A stretch of 6,045 bases of DNA from Firmicutes bacterium UBA5774. GTDB lineage: Bacteria > Bacillota > Clostridia > Peptostreptococcales > Anaerovoracaceae. How positions within the stretch are numbered: the first letter of the stretch is position 1; each line of letters begins with the position of its first letter. Shown here one piece after another: positions 1 to 5,109 of the stretch. The position numbers and the translations under genes were made by a program. The notes below the pieces were generated by a model. It was given only the letters and a program-made list of their open reading frames with translations, was not told where the DNA came from and searched no databases. Location: positions 1 through 6,045 of the forward strand of contig DIEM01000026.1 in assembly GCA_002418625.1 (NCBI GenBank). The letters run 5' to 3'.

Positions 1-986
1 CTGTTGTAGTGTATGCTTTTCGCAAAGAGCTCCTTGCCCGTTCCGCTTTCTCCGGTTATGAGCACCGTCGAATCGCTGGTCGCCACCTGCAAGGCGCGGC
101 TTTTAACACCTTGGATCGCTTCGCTTTCTCCGAGAATATCGTCGAATGTCGTAAATTTTCCCATTGCCGTTATTTTATAGATCCTCTCCCTGAAATCCGA
201 GATATCCTGAAAAAGGATCATTGCACCCAGCATGGAGCCTTCGCCCGTATCGCCGCCGCCATCGCCAGTTGTTTCGCTGATCGGCATGATCGTGTATAAA
301 AATCTCTTCTCCTTCCCCTTGTCCGCCCTGAAAATGATTTCCTTGTCCTTTGCCGGGACCCCGCTGTCCATGACTCTCCGGACGTCTTCGATATCCCATA
401 TTTCCGAAAGACTGCGCCCTTCGATCCTTTTCCTTGGGATGCCGAGCAATTCTTCACATTTGGTATTGCAGGAAAGTATGATAAGACCCCGATCCAGTGC
501 CATCAATCCCTCATGCATCGATTCAACGATCGCTTTCAGCTGATTGCTGCTTTCAGTCTGTGCAAGCTTGCTGGCGATCAGGTCGGCCATTCTGCCCAGA
601 AAAAGCGTCAGCGTATCGCTGTTCCTGATGATTTTCTCCTTCTGGCTCATATTGAACGCAACAAGCCCGATGAGACCTATGACGGCACCGTCCAGTCTGA
701 TCGGGCAGCAAATCTCAGCCAATTCTCCTTCCATAGGACTGTAACACGCGTCTGAGGCGGGATCGGCGCACAGGTACGTCTCTCCGGATTTTAGAAGATT
801 GCTGTATATCAGGCCGGATCCAAGATCTCCGTTTTCTTCGTAGCTGCCCACCTTTGCAGCGTATCTCCCTGTCCCTCCAATGATTTTCAGCCTGTTGTCG
901 ATGATTTCGGTTTCTATTTCCAGGGCTGCGGTTATGGCGTCCGCCACCTGCATGACTGTCTCTTTTATTCCTGATAAACCTGACAT
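1..986 (-). CDS. Sigma-54-dependent transcriptional activator, partial (sensor domain, PAS, start of AAA+)
   Basis: This is the N-terminal 328 residues of a bacterial enhancer-binding protein; the rest lies beyond base 1. Translating the minus strand from the ATG at 986 gives three parts. Residues 1-145 are a GAF-like sensor region (EICCPIRLDGAVIGLIGLVAF at about 91-111 is typical of clostridial members). Residues 148-265 are a PAS domain starting AIVESMHEGLMALD. The AAA+ domain begins near 280 (FDDILGES) with Walker A GESGTGKE at 312-319. The GAFTGA loop, Walker B and DNA-binding helix-turn-helix are not visible. The start is supported by GGAG ending 8 nt before the ATG; the frame stays open some 80 bases upstream, so a slightly longer protein is possible. 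The PAS core holds a glycine/aspartate-rich loop (about 241-251). The gene is divergent from an operon with a -24/-12 promoter, so it probably activates that operon; the ligand is unknown. Confidence 0.93.
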   Translation of the reverse strand, partial: MSGLSGIKETVMQVADAITAALEIETEIIDNRLKIIGGTGRYAAKVGSYEENGDLGSGLIYSNLLKSGETYLCADPASDACYSPMEGELAEICCPIRLDGAVIGLIGLVAFNMSQKEKIIRNSDTLTLFLGRMADLIASKLAQTESSNQLKAIVESMHEGLMALDRGLIILSCNTKCEELLGIPRKRIEGRSLSEIWDIEDVRRVMDSGVPAKDKEIIFRADKGKEKRFLYTIMPISETTGDGGGDTGEGSMLGAMILFQDISDFRERIYKITAMGKFTTFDDILGESEAIQGVKSRALQVATSDSTVLITGESGTGKELFAKSIHYN

Positions 987-1072
987 TTCACTCACTCCGT
1001 TCGCAATGCGCTCCGCCGGTGGAAGCCGGCACCGGATATCTTTCAAAAAAGTGTTATGGCTTCTCTTCGCTT

Positions 1073-1101
1073 ATGATACCTCTGTTTTTCAATTTTGACA
1101 A
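1073..1101 (-). promoter_or_regulatory. Predicted sigma-A promoter of the sigma-54 activator gene
   Basis: On the minus strand, TTGTCA (1101-1096) and TATCAT (1078-1073) are separated by exactly 17 bp. Each hexamer matches the housekeeping consensus at five of six positions. Transcription would start near 1066, leaving a leader of about 80 nt before the ATG at 986. The -35 box lies inside the left copy of the TTTGACAAT repeat, so a protein binding that repeat would also control this promoter. Confidence 0.6.
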
Positions 1102-1122
1102 TATATTTTCACATTTGACAAT
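1094..1122. repeat. Tandem TTTGACAAT direct repeats, 20 bp apart
   Basis: The 9-mer TTTGACAAT occurs at 1094-1102 and 1114-1122, an offset of exactly 20 bp, about two helical turns, so both copies face the same side of the DNA. Their centre is roughly 148 bp upstream of the predicted sigma-54 start, a usual distance for an enhancer site of a sigma-54 activator. The left copy contains the -35 of the minus-strand promoter and the right copy the -35 of the plus-strand promoter. They may be activator sites, or merely two -35 elements. Confidence 0.5.
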
Positions 1123-1143
1123 TACTGCCCATGGAATTATAAT
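1115..1143 (+). promoter_or_regulatory. Consensus sigma-A promoter upstream of the aminotransferase operon
   Basis: TTGACA (1115-1120) and TATAAT (1138-1143) are separated by 17 bp, a perfect match to the housekeeping consensus in both boxes and spacing. Transcription would start near 1150, giving a leader of about 155 nt that runs through the sigma-54 promoter to the gene at 1305. Its -35 sits in the right TTTGACAAT repeat. The presence of so strong a promoter beside a sigma-54 promoter is unusual and suggests it is repressed or attenuated under some conditions. Confidence 0.6.
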
Positions 1144-1150
1144 TTTCTTG

Positions 1151-1199
1151 AAGGCCCTCTTCACCAGAATTTTTCTGTAATCATTGTAAAACAGGCCTT
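1151..1199 (+). other. Possible leader RNA stem (AAGGCC / GGCCTT) with inner CAGAA-TTT-TTCTG hairpin
   Basis: AAGGCC (1151-1156) is complementary to GGCCTT (1194-1199), and between them CAGAA (1165-1169) pairs with TTCTG (1173-1177) across three T residues. Both would be present only in a transcript from the sigma-A promoter, near its very 5' end. The stems are short, and GGCGG separates the outer stem from the downstream T-rich stretch, so this is not a standard terminator. It may be chance. Confidence 0.2.
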
Positions 1200-1224
1200 G
1201 GCGGTTTTCTTCGAACACTGTTTT
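1188..1224. repeat. Inverted repeat AAAACAG ... CTGTTTT upstream of the -24 element
   Basis: AAAACAG (1188-1194) and CTGTTTT (1218-1224) form a perfect 7-bp inverted repeat with 23 bp between, arm starts 30 bp apart (about three helical turns). The right arm is part of CTGTTTTTCA (1218-1227), which also occurs at 1082-1091. The site ends only 5 bp before the sigma-54 promoter, close for an enhancer, so a regulatory role is speculative. Confidence 0.25.
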
Positions 1225-1228
1225 TCAT

Positions 1229-1245
1229 TTGGCATTGATCTTGCT
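1229..1245 (+). promoter_or_regulatory. Sigma-54 (-24/-12) promoter of the aminotransferase-SDR operon
   Basis: The 17-mer TTGGCATTGATCTTGCT fits the sigma-54 consensus YTGGCACGRNNNTTGCW, with only the C and G after TGGCA replaced by T. The invariant GG (1231-1232) and GC (1243-1244) have the required spacing, and TTGC plus a following T are intact. The start site would be near 1256, giving a leader of about 49 nt. A sigma-54 activator gene lies divergently upstream, which strongly supports the call; transcription would then depend on that activator and ATP hydrolysis. Confidence 0.87.
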
Positions 1246-1263
1246 TATTATAATATCATCTGC

Positions 1264-1278
1264 GAACAATCATTGTTC
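1264..1278. promoter_or_regulatory. Perfect 15-bp palindrome, candidate operator
   Basis: GAACAAT-C-ATTGTTC is perfectly symmetrical around base 1271. It lies about 9 to 23 bases after the predicted sigma-54 start and 12 bp before the ribosome site. Its single-base centre makes an RNA hairpin of the whole repeat impossible without opening inner pairs, so a dimeric DNA-binding protein fits better. The ACAAT core is shared with the upstream TTTGACAAT repeats. Which protein binds it is unknown. Confidence 0.45.
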
Positions 1279-1290
1279 CTGTATTATTCT

Positions 1291-1297
1291 AGGAGGT
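1291..1297 (+). promoter_or_regulatory. Ribosome binding site of the aminotransferase gene
   Basis: AGGAGGT is a full anti-16S match ending 7 nt before the ATG at 1305, which fixes the start codon and predicts efficient translation. Confidence 0.9.
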
Positions 1298-1304
1298 AAT
1301 TGAA

Positions 1305-2654
1305 ATGATCAACAGAGAAAAACTTAAGATCCAATACGAAAAAGAACTGGCGCTTTTCGAAGAGAAGCATCCGAAATCCAAAGAGATATTCGAAAGAGCA
1401 AAAGGCAGCCTGCTTCAGGGCGTTCCGATGAACTGGATGGTAAAATGGGCAGGAAGCTACCCTGTCTGCGTGGCAGACGCCAAAGGCGCTTACTTTACGG
1501 ACGTCGACGGCAACAAATATCTGGACCTGTGCCTCGGTGACACCGGGTCCATGGTGGGACACGCCCCGGAAGCGGCCGTCAAGGCAATTACCGAATATGT
1601 CAGCAAGGGCACCACATTCATGCTTCCCACGGAGGATGCCGCCTGGAACGGCGAAGAGCTTTCGAGAAGATTCGGCATGAAGTACTGGCAATTCGCCACC
1701 AGCGCCACCGACGCCAACAGATTTGCCCTGCGTCTCGCAAGACAGGTCACCAAGAGGCCTTTGATCCTCGCGTACAACTGGTGCTACCATGGAACAGTCG
1801 ACGAAACAGTCGCGATCATGGACGATTGCGGAAAAACCGTCGCCAAGCCGGGAAATCTCGGCCCGCAGGTCAATCCCGAAAAGACGACGAGGATCATCGA
1901 ATGGAATGATATCCCCGCCCTCGAGGACGCTTTGAAAGACTGCAAGGTCGCGGCGGTCCTGGCCGAGCCGGTCATGACCAATTGCGGCATCGTGCATCCG
2001 GATCCGGGGTATCATGATGCGCTGAGAGCGCTTACAAAAAAATACGGCACACTGCTGATCATCGATGAGACCCATACGATCTGCACCGGTGTGGGCGGCT
2101 ATACGAAAGCCTATGGCCTCAAGCCGGATATGGTCGTAGTCGGCAAGACCATCGCTTCCGGCATCCCGGCAGCCGCCTATGGCTTCTCGGAGGAACTCGG
2201 CGACAAGGTATCCGCAGAGATCCCATATGAATTGTGCGATATCGGCGGCATCGGCGGCACTCTTGCCGCAAACGCACTCACGATGCATGCCATGAAAGCC
2301 ACGCTCAGTGAAGTCCTGACAGAAGATTTCTACGCAAGGAACATACCGCTTGCGGCCAGATTCAACGAGGGCATCCAGGGCGTCATCAACGAATTCGACC
2401 TTCCGTGGAATACGACTCAGCTGGGCTGCAGGACAGAATACTGGTTCCGTAAAGAACCGGCTAAAAATGGAGGAGAAGCTGAAGCCGCAGTGGATTTCGA
2501 GCTTGATCAGTATATGCATCTCGCTTCCCTGAACAGAGGCATCCTGATGACGCCGTTCCACAACATGGCGCTGATCACAGCCGCAACGACAGAAGACGAT
2601 ATCGACAGGCATACGGCCGTGTTCAGGGAGATCGTTCAAAACATACTCGACTGA
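1305..2654 (+). CDS. Class III PLP-dependent aminotransferase, glutamate-1-semialdehyde-aminomutase-like
   Basis: A 449-residue cytosolic fold-type I PLP enzyme, normal length for class III aminotransferases. Visible signatures: the N-terminal strand motif DVDGNKYLDLCLGDTG (66-81); a phosphate-loop segment ATSATDANR (131-139) in place of the usual NSGTEA; YHG (161-163) stacking on the cofactor; AEP (220-222); IIDETH (252-257), whose D254 should contact the pyridine nitrogen; and VVVGK with K281 as the likely Schiff-base lysine, followed by SGIPAAAYG. It is often annotated as glutamate-1-semialdehyde aminomutase or aspartate aminotransferase family, but a role in heme synthesis is unlikely here because no heme genes are nearby and the gene is under a sigma-54 promoter with two dehydrogenases. 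The substrate is probably an amino acid, amino alcohol or amino ketone; it cannot be deduced. First gene of the operon. Confidence 0.92.
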   Translation: MINREKLKIQYEKELALFEEKHPKSKEIFERAKGSLLQGVPMNWMVKWAGSYPVCVADAKGAYFTDVDGNKYLDLCLGDTGSMVGHAPEAAVKAITEYVSKGTTFMLPTEDAAWNGEELSRRFGMKYWQFATSATDANRFALRLARQVTKRPLILAYNWCYHGTVDETVAIMDDCGKTVAKPGNLGPQVNPEKTTRIIEWNDIPALEDALKDCKVAAVLAEPVMTNCGIVHPDPGYHDALRALTKKYGTLLIIDETHTICTGVGGYTKAYGLKPDMVVVGKTIASGIPAAAYGFSEELGDKVSAEIPYELCDIGGIGGTLAANALTMHAMKATLSEVLTEDFYARNIPLAARFNEGIQGVINEFDLPWNTTQLGCRTEYWFRKEPAKNGGEAEAAVDFELDQYMHLASLNRGILMTPFHNMALITAATTEDDIDRHTAVFREIVQNILD

Positions 2655-2700
2655 TCATCGGCCGCGATCGTTCGCAAGCAAAGAACAAGCGTAAAGAAAA

Positions 2701-2714
2701 GAGGTATCGACGTG
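2701..2714 (+). promoter_or_regulatory. Ribosome site deciding a GTG start for the first SDR gene
   Basis: GAGG (2701-2704), within AAAAGAGGT, ends 7 nt before GTG at 2712. The next in-frame ATG (2724) would be 19 nt away, too far, so GTG is preferred. The 57-bp gap from the aminotransferase stop contains no convincing promoter or terminator. Confidence 0.7.
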
Positions 2715-3509
2715 AAAAGATTCATGGATTTCACAGATAAGGTCTGCCTTGTCACAGGCGCCGGAAGCAAGGCGGGGATCGGTTTTGCCGCCGCTTCCAT
2801 CCTCTCGTCCCTCGGCGCCAAAATCGCCCTTATTTCAACAACAGACCGCATTTTTGACCGTGCGGACGAGCTCAAGAGCAATGGCTCGGAAGCCAGAGGC
2901 TATATCGCCGACCTGATGGACCGCAAGCAGGTTGAAAGCGTCATCTGCGACGTGATCGCCGATTTCGGCAGGATCGATGTGCTCGTCAATAACGCCGGCA
3001 TGGCGCAGGTCGGGCAGGAGGAGGATTTCACCGAATTCAGCTGCCTGAGCTATGAAAGCTGGGATGATTCCATCGACAGGAACCTGAACCTCTGTTTCAA
3101 CGTGACGCGTTCTGTCATTCCGCATATGATCCACGGGAATTACGGCCGCATCGTGAATGTTTCGTCCGTAACAGGCCCTGTCGTAAGCAATCCGGGAGAG
3201 GCGGCCTACAGCGCCGCCAAAGCCGCCGTCATCGGCATGAGCAGATCCATCGCCATCGAAGTGGCTAAAAACAACATCATGATCAACAATGTCCTTCCGG
3301 GATGGATCGCCACCGCCTCCCAGACCGAATGCGAGGCTGCAGGCGGCCTCAATACGCCTGCCGGGCGCGGCGGAGCACCCGAAGAGGTTGCGAACATGAT
3401 CGTGTTCCTGGCCTCGGAGGAGGCTTCGTATATCACCGGGCAGGCATTCATCGTGGACGGCGGCAATACGATCCAGGAGTACAAGGGTCCTTCCAATCTT
3501 TACTATTAA
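2712..3509 (+). CDS. Short-chain dehydrogenase/reductase (classical SDR, NADP-type signature)
   Basis: A 265-residue Rossmann-fold oxidoreductase of the classical SDR family, related to FabG-like 3-oxoacyl reductases and alcohol dehydrogenases. The cofactor loop TGAGSKAGIG spans 15-24, NNAG is at 93-96, and the catalytic set is N124, S152, Y166 and K170 (YSAAK). The family-typical VDGG lies near the C terminus (248-251). Lysine 20 in the glycine loop and the STTDR segment after the second strand (42-46) favour NADP(H). The protein is cytosolic, without signal peptide or membrane segment. It uses a GTG start and lies 57 bp after the aminotransferase gene and 10 bp before a second SDR gene, so cotranscription is likely. 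The substrate is unknown: a hydroxyl/ketone interconversion next to the transamination step is the natural guess. A fatty-acid synthesis role is less likely because no fab genes are near. Confidence 0.9.
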   Translation: MKRFMDFTDKVCLVTGAGSKAGIGFAAASILSSLGAKIALISTTDRIFDRADELKSNGSEARGYIADLMDRKQVESVICDVIADFGRIDVLVNNAGMAQVGQEEDFTEFSCLSYESWDDSIDRNLNLCFNVTRSVIPHMIHGNYGRIVNVSSVTGPVVSNPGEAAYSAAKAAVIGMSRSIAIEVAKNNIMINNVLPGWIATASQTECEAAGGLNTPAGRGGAPEEVANMIVFLASEEASYITGQAFIVDGGNTIQEYKGPSNLYY

Positions 3510-3514
3510 GGGGG
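3508..3514 (+). promoter_or_regulatory. Ribosome binding site overlapping the first SDR stop codon
   Basis: AAGGGGG begins inside the TAA of the upstream gene and ends 5 nt before the ATG at 3520. The tight junction points to coupled translation of the two SDR genes. Confidence 0.7.
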
Positions 3515-3519
3515 CAGCG

Positions 3520-4302
3520 ATGGATACAGAATTTTTTTCTCTTAAAGACAAGGTGGCCGTCATCACCGGAGGAGGCTCCGGGCTTGGACTTGCCACCGTC
3601 AGAAGGTTTGCGCGGGCTGGAGCCCGTGTGATGATGGCGGATATCGCAGATAAGGCCGCGCTTGCGGATGAGATCGGATGCAGATACATCCGCGCCGGCG
3701 TCTCCTGCGAAGCGGATGTGGAAAATCTGATGAGAACGGCCTATGAGTACTTCGGCCCGCTGGATATCGTCATCAACAACGCAGGCGTCATTTCTCCGGA
3801 ACAGCTGCTGGCCAATGCGGATATCGACACCTTCAAGCGCCTATATGACGTGAACATCTTCGGTGTCGTCCACGGCCTGAAATACGGCCCGAAATATATG
3901 CGCGACGGCGGCGTCATCCTGAACACGGCCTCCAATTCCGCAAACGGCGATTATGCGGGCTATAGCGCTTATATATCCTCCAAGGCCGCCGTCGTGGGAT
4001 TGACGAAAGCTGCCGCCATCGAACTGGCGGACCGCAATATCCGGGTCAATTGCATCTGTCCCAACACCATCGATACCCCGATGGCCTACGCCGACGGCTG
4101 CGAAACCGAACTGAAAGTCATGGCTGTCACCGCACCCCTCGGGCGCATGTGCAAAGCCGAAGAAGCAGCTGCCCTATACCACTTTTTGGCGGCTGACGAC
4201 TGCAGGTACATCACCGGAGAAGATATCTACATAGACGGAGGTCTGAAAGCCGGCCCTTCGAACCAGCTGATCGCCCATATCCTTAAAAGCCTGGATATCT
4301 GA
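3520..4302 (+). CDS. Short-chain dehydrogenase/reductase (classical SDR, NAD-type signature)
   Basis: A 260-residue classical SDR, last gene of the operon. Visible elements: TGGGSGLG (16-23) for dinucleotide binding; D41 at the end of the second strand (MMADIAD), which normally selects NAD(H) by contacting the adenosine ribose; NNAG (86-89); and the catalytic N112, S138, Y151 and K155 (YISSK). IYIDGG (236-241) is the usual C-terminal strand. It resembles cyclopentanol- or hydroxysteroid-dehydrogenase-like SDRs, a similarity too broad to assign a substrate. The difference in cofactor signature from its upstream neighbour suggests the two enzymes are not redundant: they may work in opposite directions or on successive hydroxyl groups. 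Its stop codon lies 15 bp from the stop of trpA on the other strand. Confidence 0.9.
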   Translation: MDTEFFSLKDKVAVITGGGSGLGLATVRRFARAGARVMMADIADKAALADEIGCRYIRAGVSCEADVENLMRTAYEYFGPLDIVINNAGVISPEQLLANADIDTFKRLYDVNIFGVVHGLKYGPKYMRDGGVILNTASNSANGDYAGYSAYISSKAAVVGLTKAAAIELADRNIRVNCICPNTIDTPMAYADGCETELKVMAVTAPLGRMCKAEEAAALYHFLAADDCRYITGEDIYIDGGLKAGPSNQLIAHILKSLDI

Positions 4303-4317
4303 GAAGTAATGACCTTT
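4303..4317. other. 15-bp convergent junction between two operons
   Basis: Only 15 bases separate the stop codons of the second SDR gene and trpA. No GC-rich stem followed by a T-run is visible for either strand. The only symmetry is AT-rich TTAAAA (4283-4288) with TTTTAA (4316-4321), which is weak. Transcripts probably overlap at their 3' ends or end by Rho or inside the opposite gene. Confidence 0.5.
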
Positions 4318-5109
4318 TTAAACTGCCTGTCCGCCAGTTCCGCCAAGCGCTTTTTTCATCTCCGATACATATTCGAATAACGGGCCGGCAGCGTCGCCGC
4401 CATTCGTTTCGATGATCTTGACGATGGCGCTGCCGACAATGACACCGTCGGCCAGCGCGCCGATCTCCGCTGCCTGCTGCGGGCTGGATATTCCAAATCC
4501 CACCGCGACAGGCAGTTTTGTAACGCTGCGGACCTTCCCGACCATTGTCTTCAAATCAGTGGCGATGGTTTTCCTGACGCCGGTCACGCCCGTGGACGAA
4601 ACGCAATAGATAAATCCGCCCGCGTCCCTTGCGATCATGCCTATGCGCTCTTCAGACGTCGGCGCGATCAGCGATATCAGCTCAACGCCATACTTGCGGC
4701 AATAGGGAAGCAGCTCCCCCTGCTCTTCATAGGGCAGATCCGGAACGATCAGGCCGTCAATGCCGATTTCGCCGCAGCGCTTCGAAAAAGCTTCATAGCC
4801 GTAAAAATGGACTGGATTCAGATATGTTAGAAATACCAGCGGCACCTCTGTCTTCTTCCTGATTTTCTCCACCATTTCAAATATTCCATGTATAGTCGCT
4901 CCGGCGGAAAGAGCTCTGATATTGGCGCGCTGGATCACGTTTCCTTCGGCGACCGGATCTGAAAACGGGATCCCGATCTCTATCAGGTCGGCGCCGGCCT
5001 CCACCATGGCCATGATGAATTCCTGAGTTTTATCCATACTCGGATCGCCCGCCGTCACAAAGCCTATGAACGCCTTGCCGTTGGAAAAAGCCTTTTGTAT
5101 TCTATTCAT
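4318..5109 (-). CDS. trpA: Tryptophan synthase alpha chain
   Basis: A 263-residue TIM barrel that cleaves indole-3-glycerol phosphate to indole and glyceraldehyde 3-phosphate; the indole is channelled to TrpB in the alpha2-beta2 complex. FVTAGDPS (17-24), IEIGIPFSDPVAEG (43-56), the SSTGVTG loop and GFGISSPQQ phosphate-binding loop are all present. E44 corresponds to catalytic Glu49 of the Salmonella enzyme. The position of catalytic Asp60 is glutamate here (E55), a conservative swap that I believe occurs in other Bacillota enzymes but cannot check. The ATG overlaps the end of trpB by 8 bases (ATGAATAG), and GGGGGTGG (5123-5116) lies 6 nt upstream, indicating translational coupling. It is the last gene of the trp operon, so control lies upstream outside the window. 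Confidence 0.97.
   Translation of the reverse strand: MNRIQKAFSNGKAFIGFVTAGDPSMDKTQEFIMAMVEAGADLIEIGIPFSDPVAEGNVIQRANIRALSAGATIHGIFEMVEKIRKKTEVPLVFLTYLNPVHFYGYEAFSKRCGEIGIDGLIVPDLPYEEQGELLPYCRKYGVELISLIAPTSEERIGMIARDAGGFIYCVSSTGVTGVRKTIATDLKTMVGKVRSVTKLPVAVGFGISSPQQAAEIGALADGVIVGSAIVKIIETNGGDAAGPLFEYVSEMKKALGGTGGQAV

Noticed and set aside
9..755. Several plus-strand open frames in the first 750 bases
   Set aside because: The minus-strand reading gives a continuous sigma-54 activator with Walker A and PAS motifs, so these are shadows.
1016..1035. CCGGTG/CACCGG inverted repeat in the activator leader
   Set aside because: A 6-bp repeat in a locally GC-rich stretch, without a T-run or any recognised riboswitch core; too weak to call a regulatory element.
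1249..1254. TATAAT just after the -12 element
   Set aside because: No acceptable -35 lies 16-18 bp upstream and no extended -10 TG is present; it is best seen as the AT-rich melting region of the sigma-54 promoter.
1284..2639. 451-codon open frame antisense to the aminotransferase
   Set aside because: It lies almost exactly opposite a well-conserved gene, has cysteine/histidine-rich composition without any recognisable domain, and is explained by codon bias of the sense strand.
2835..3689. 284-codon open frame antisense to both SDR genes
   Set aside because: It spans the junction of two clear SDR genes with catalytic motifs on the other strand and shows no family signature.
4321..4356. AACTG/CAGTT inverted repeat and a T-run near the trpA 3' end, considered as a terminator
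   Set aside because: The stem is short with a 9-base loop, and the T-run (4351-4356 region) does not follow it directly on the plus strand; on the minus strand it is followed by A residues.
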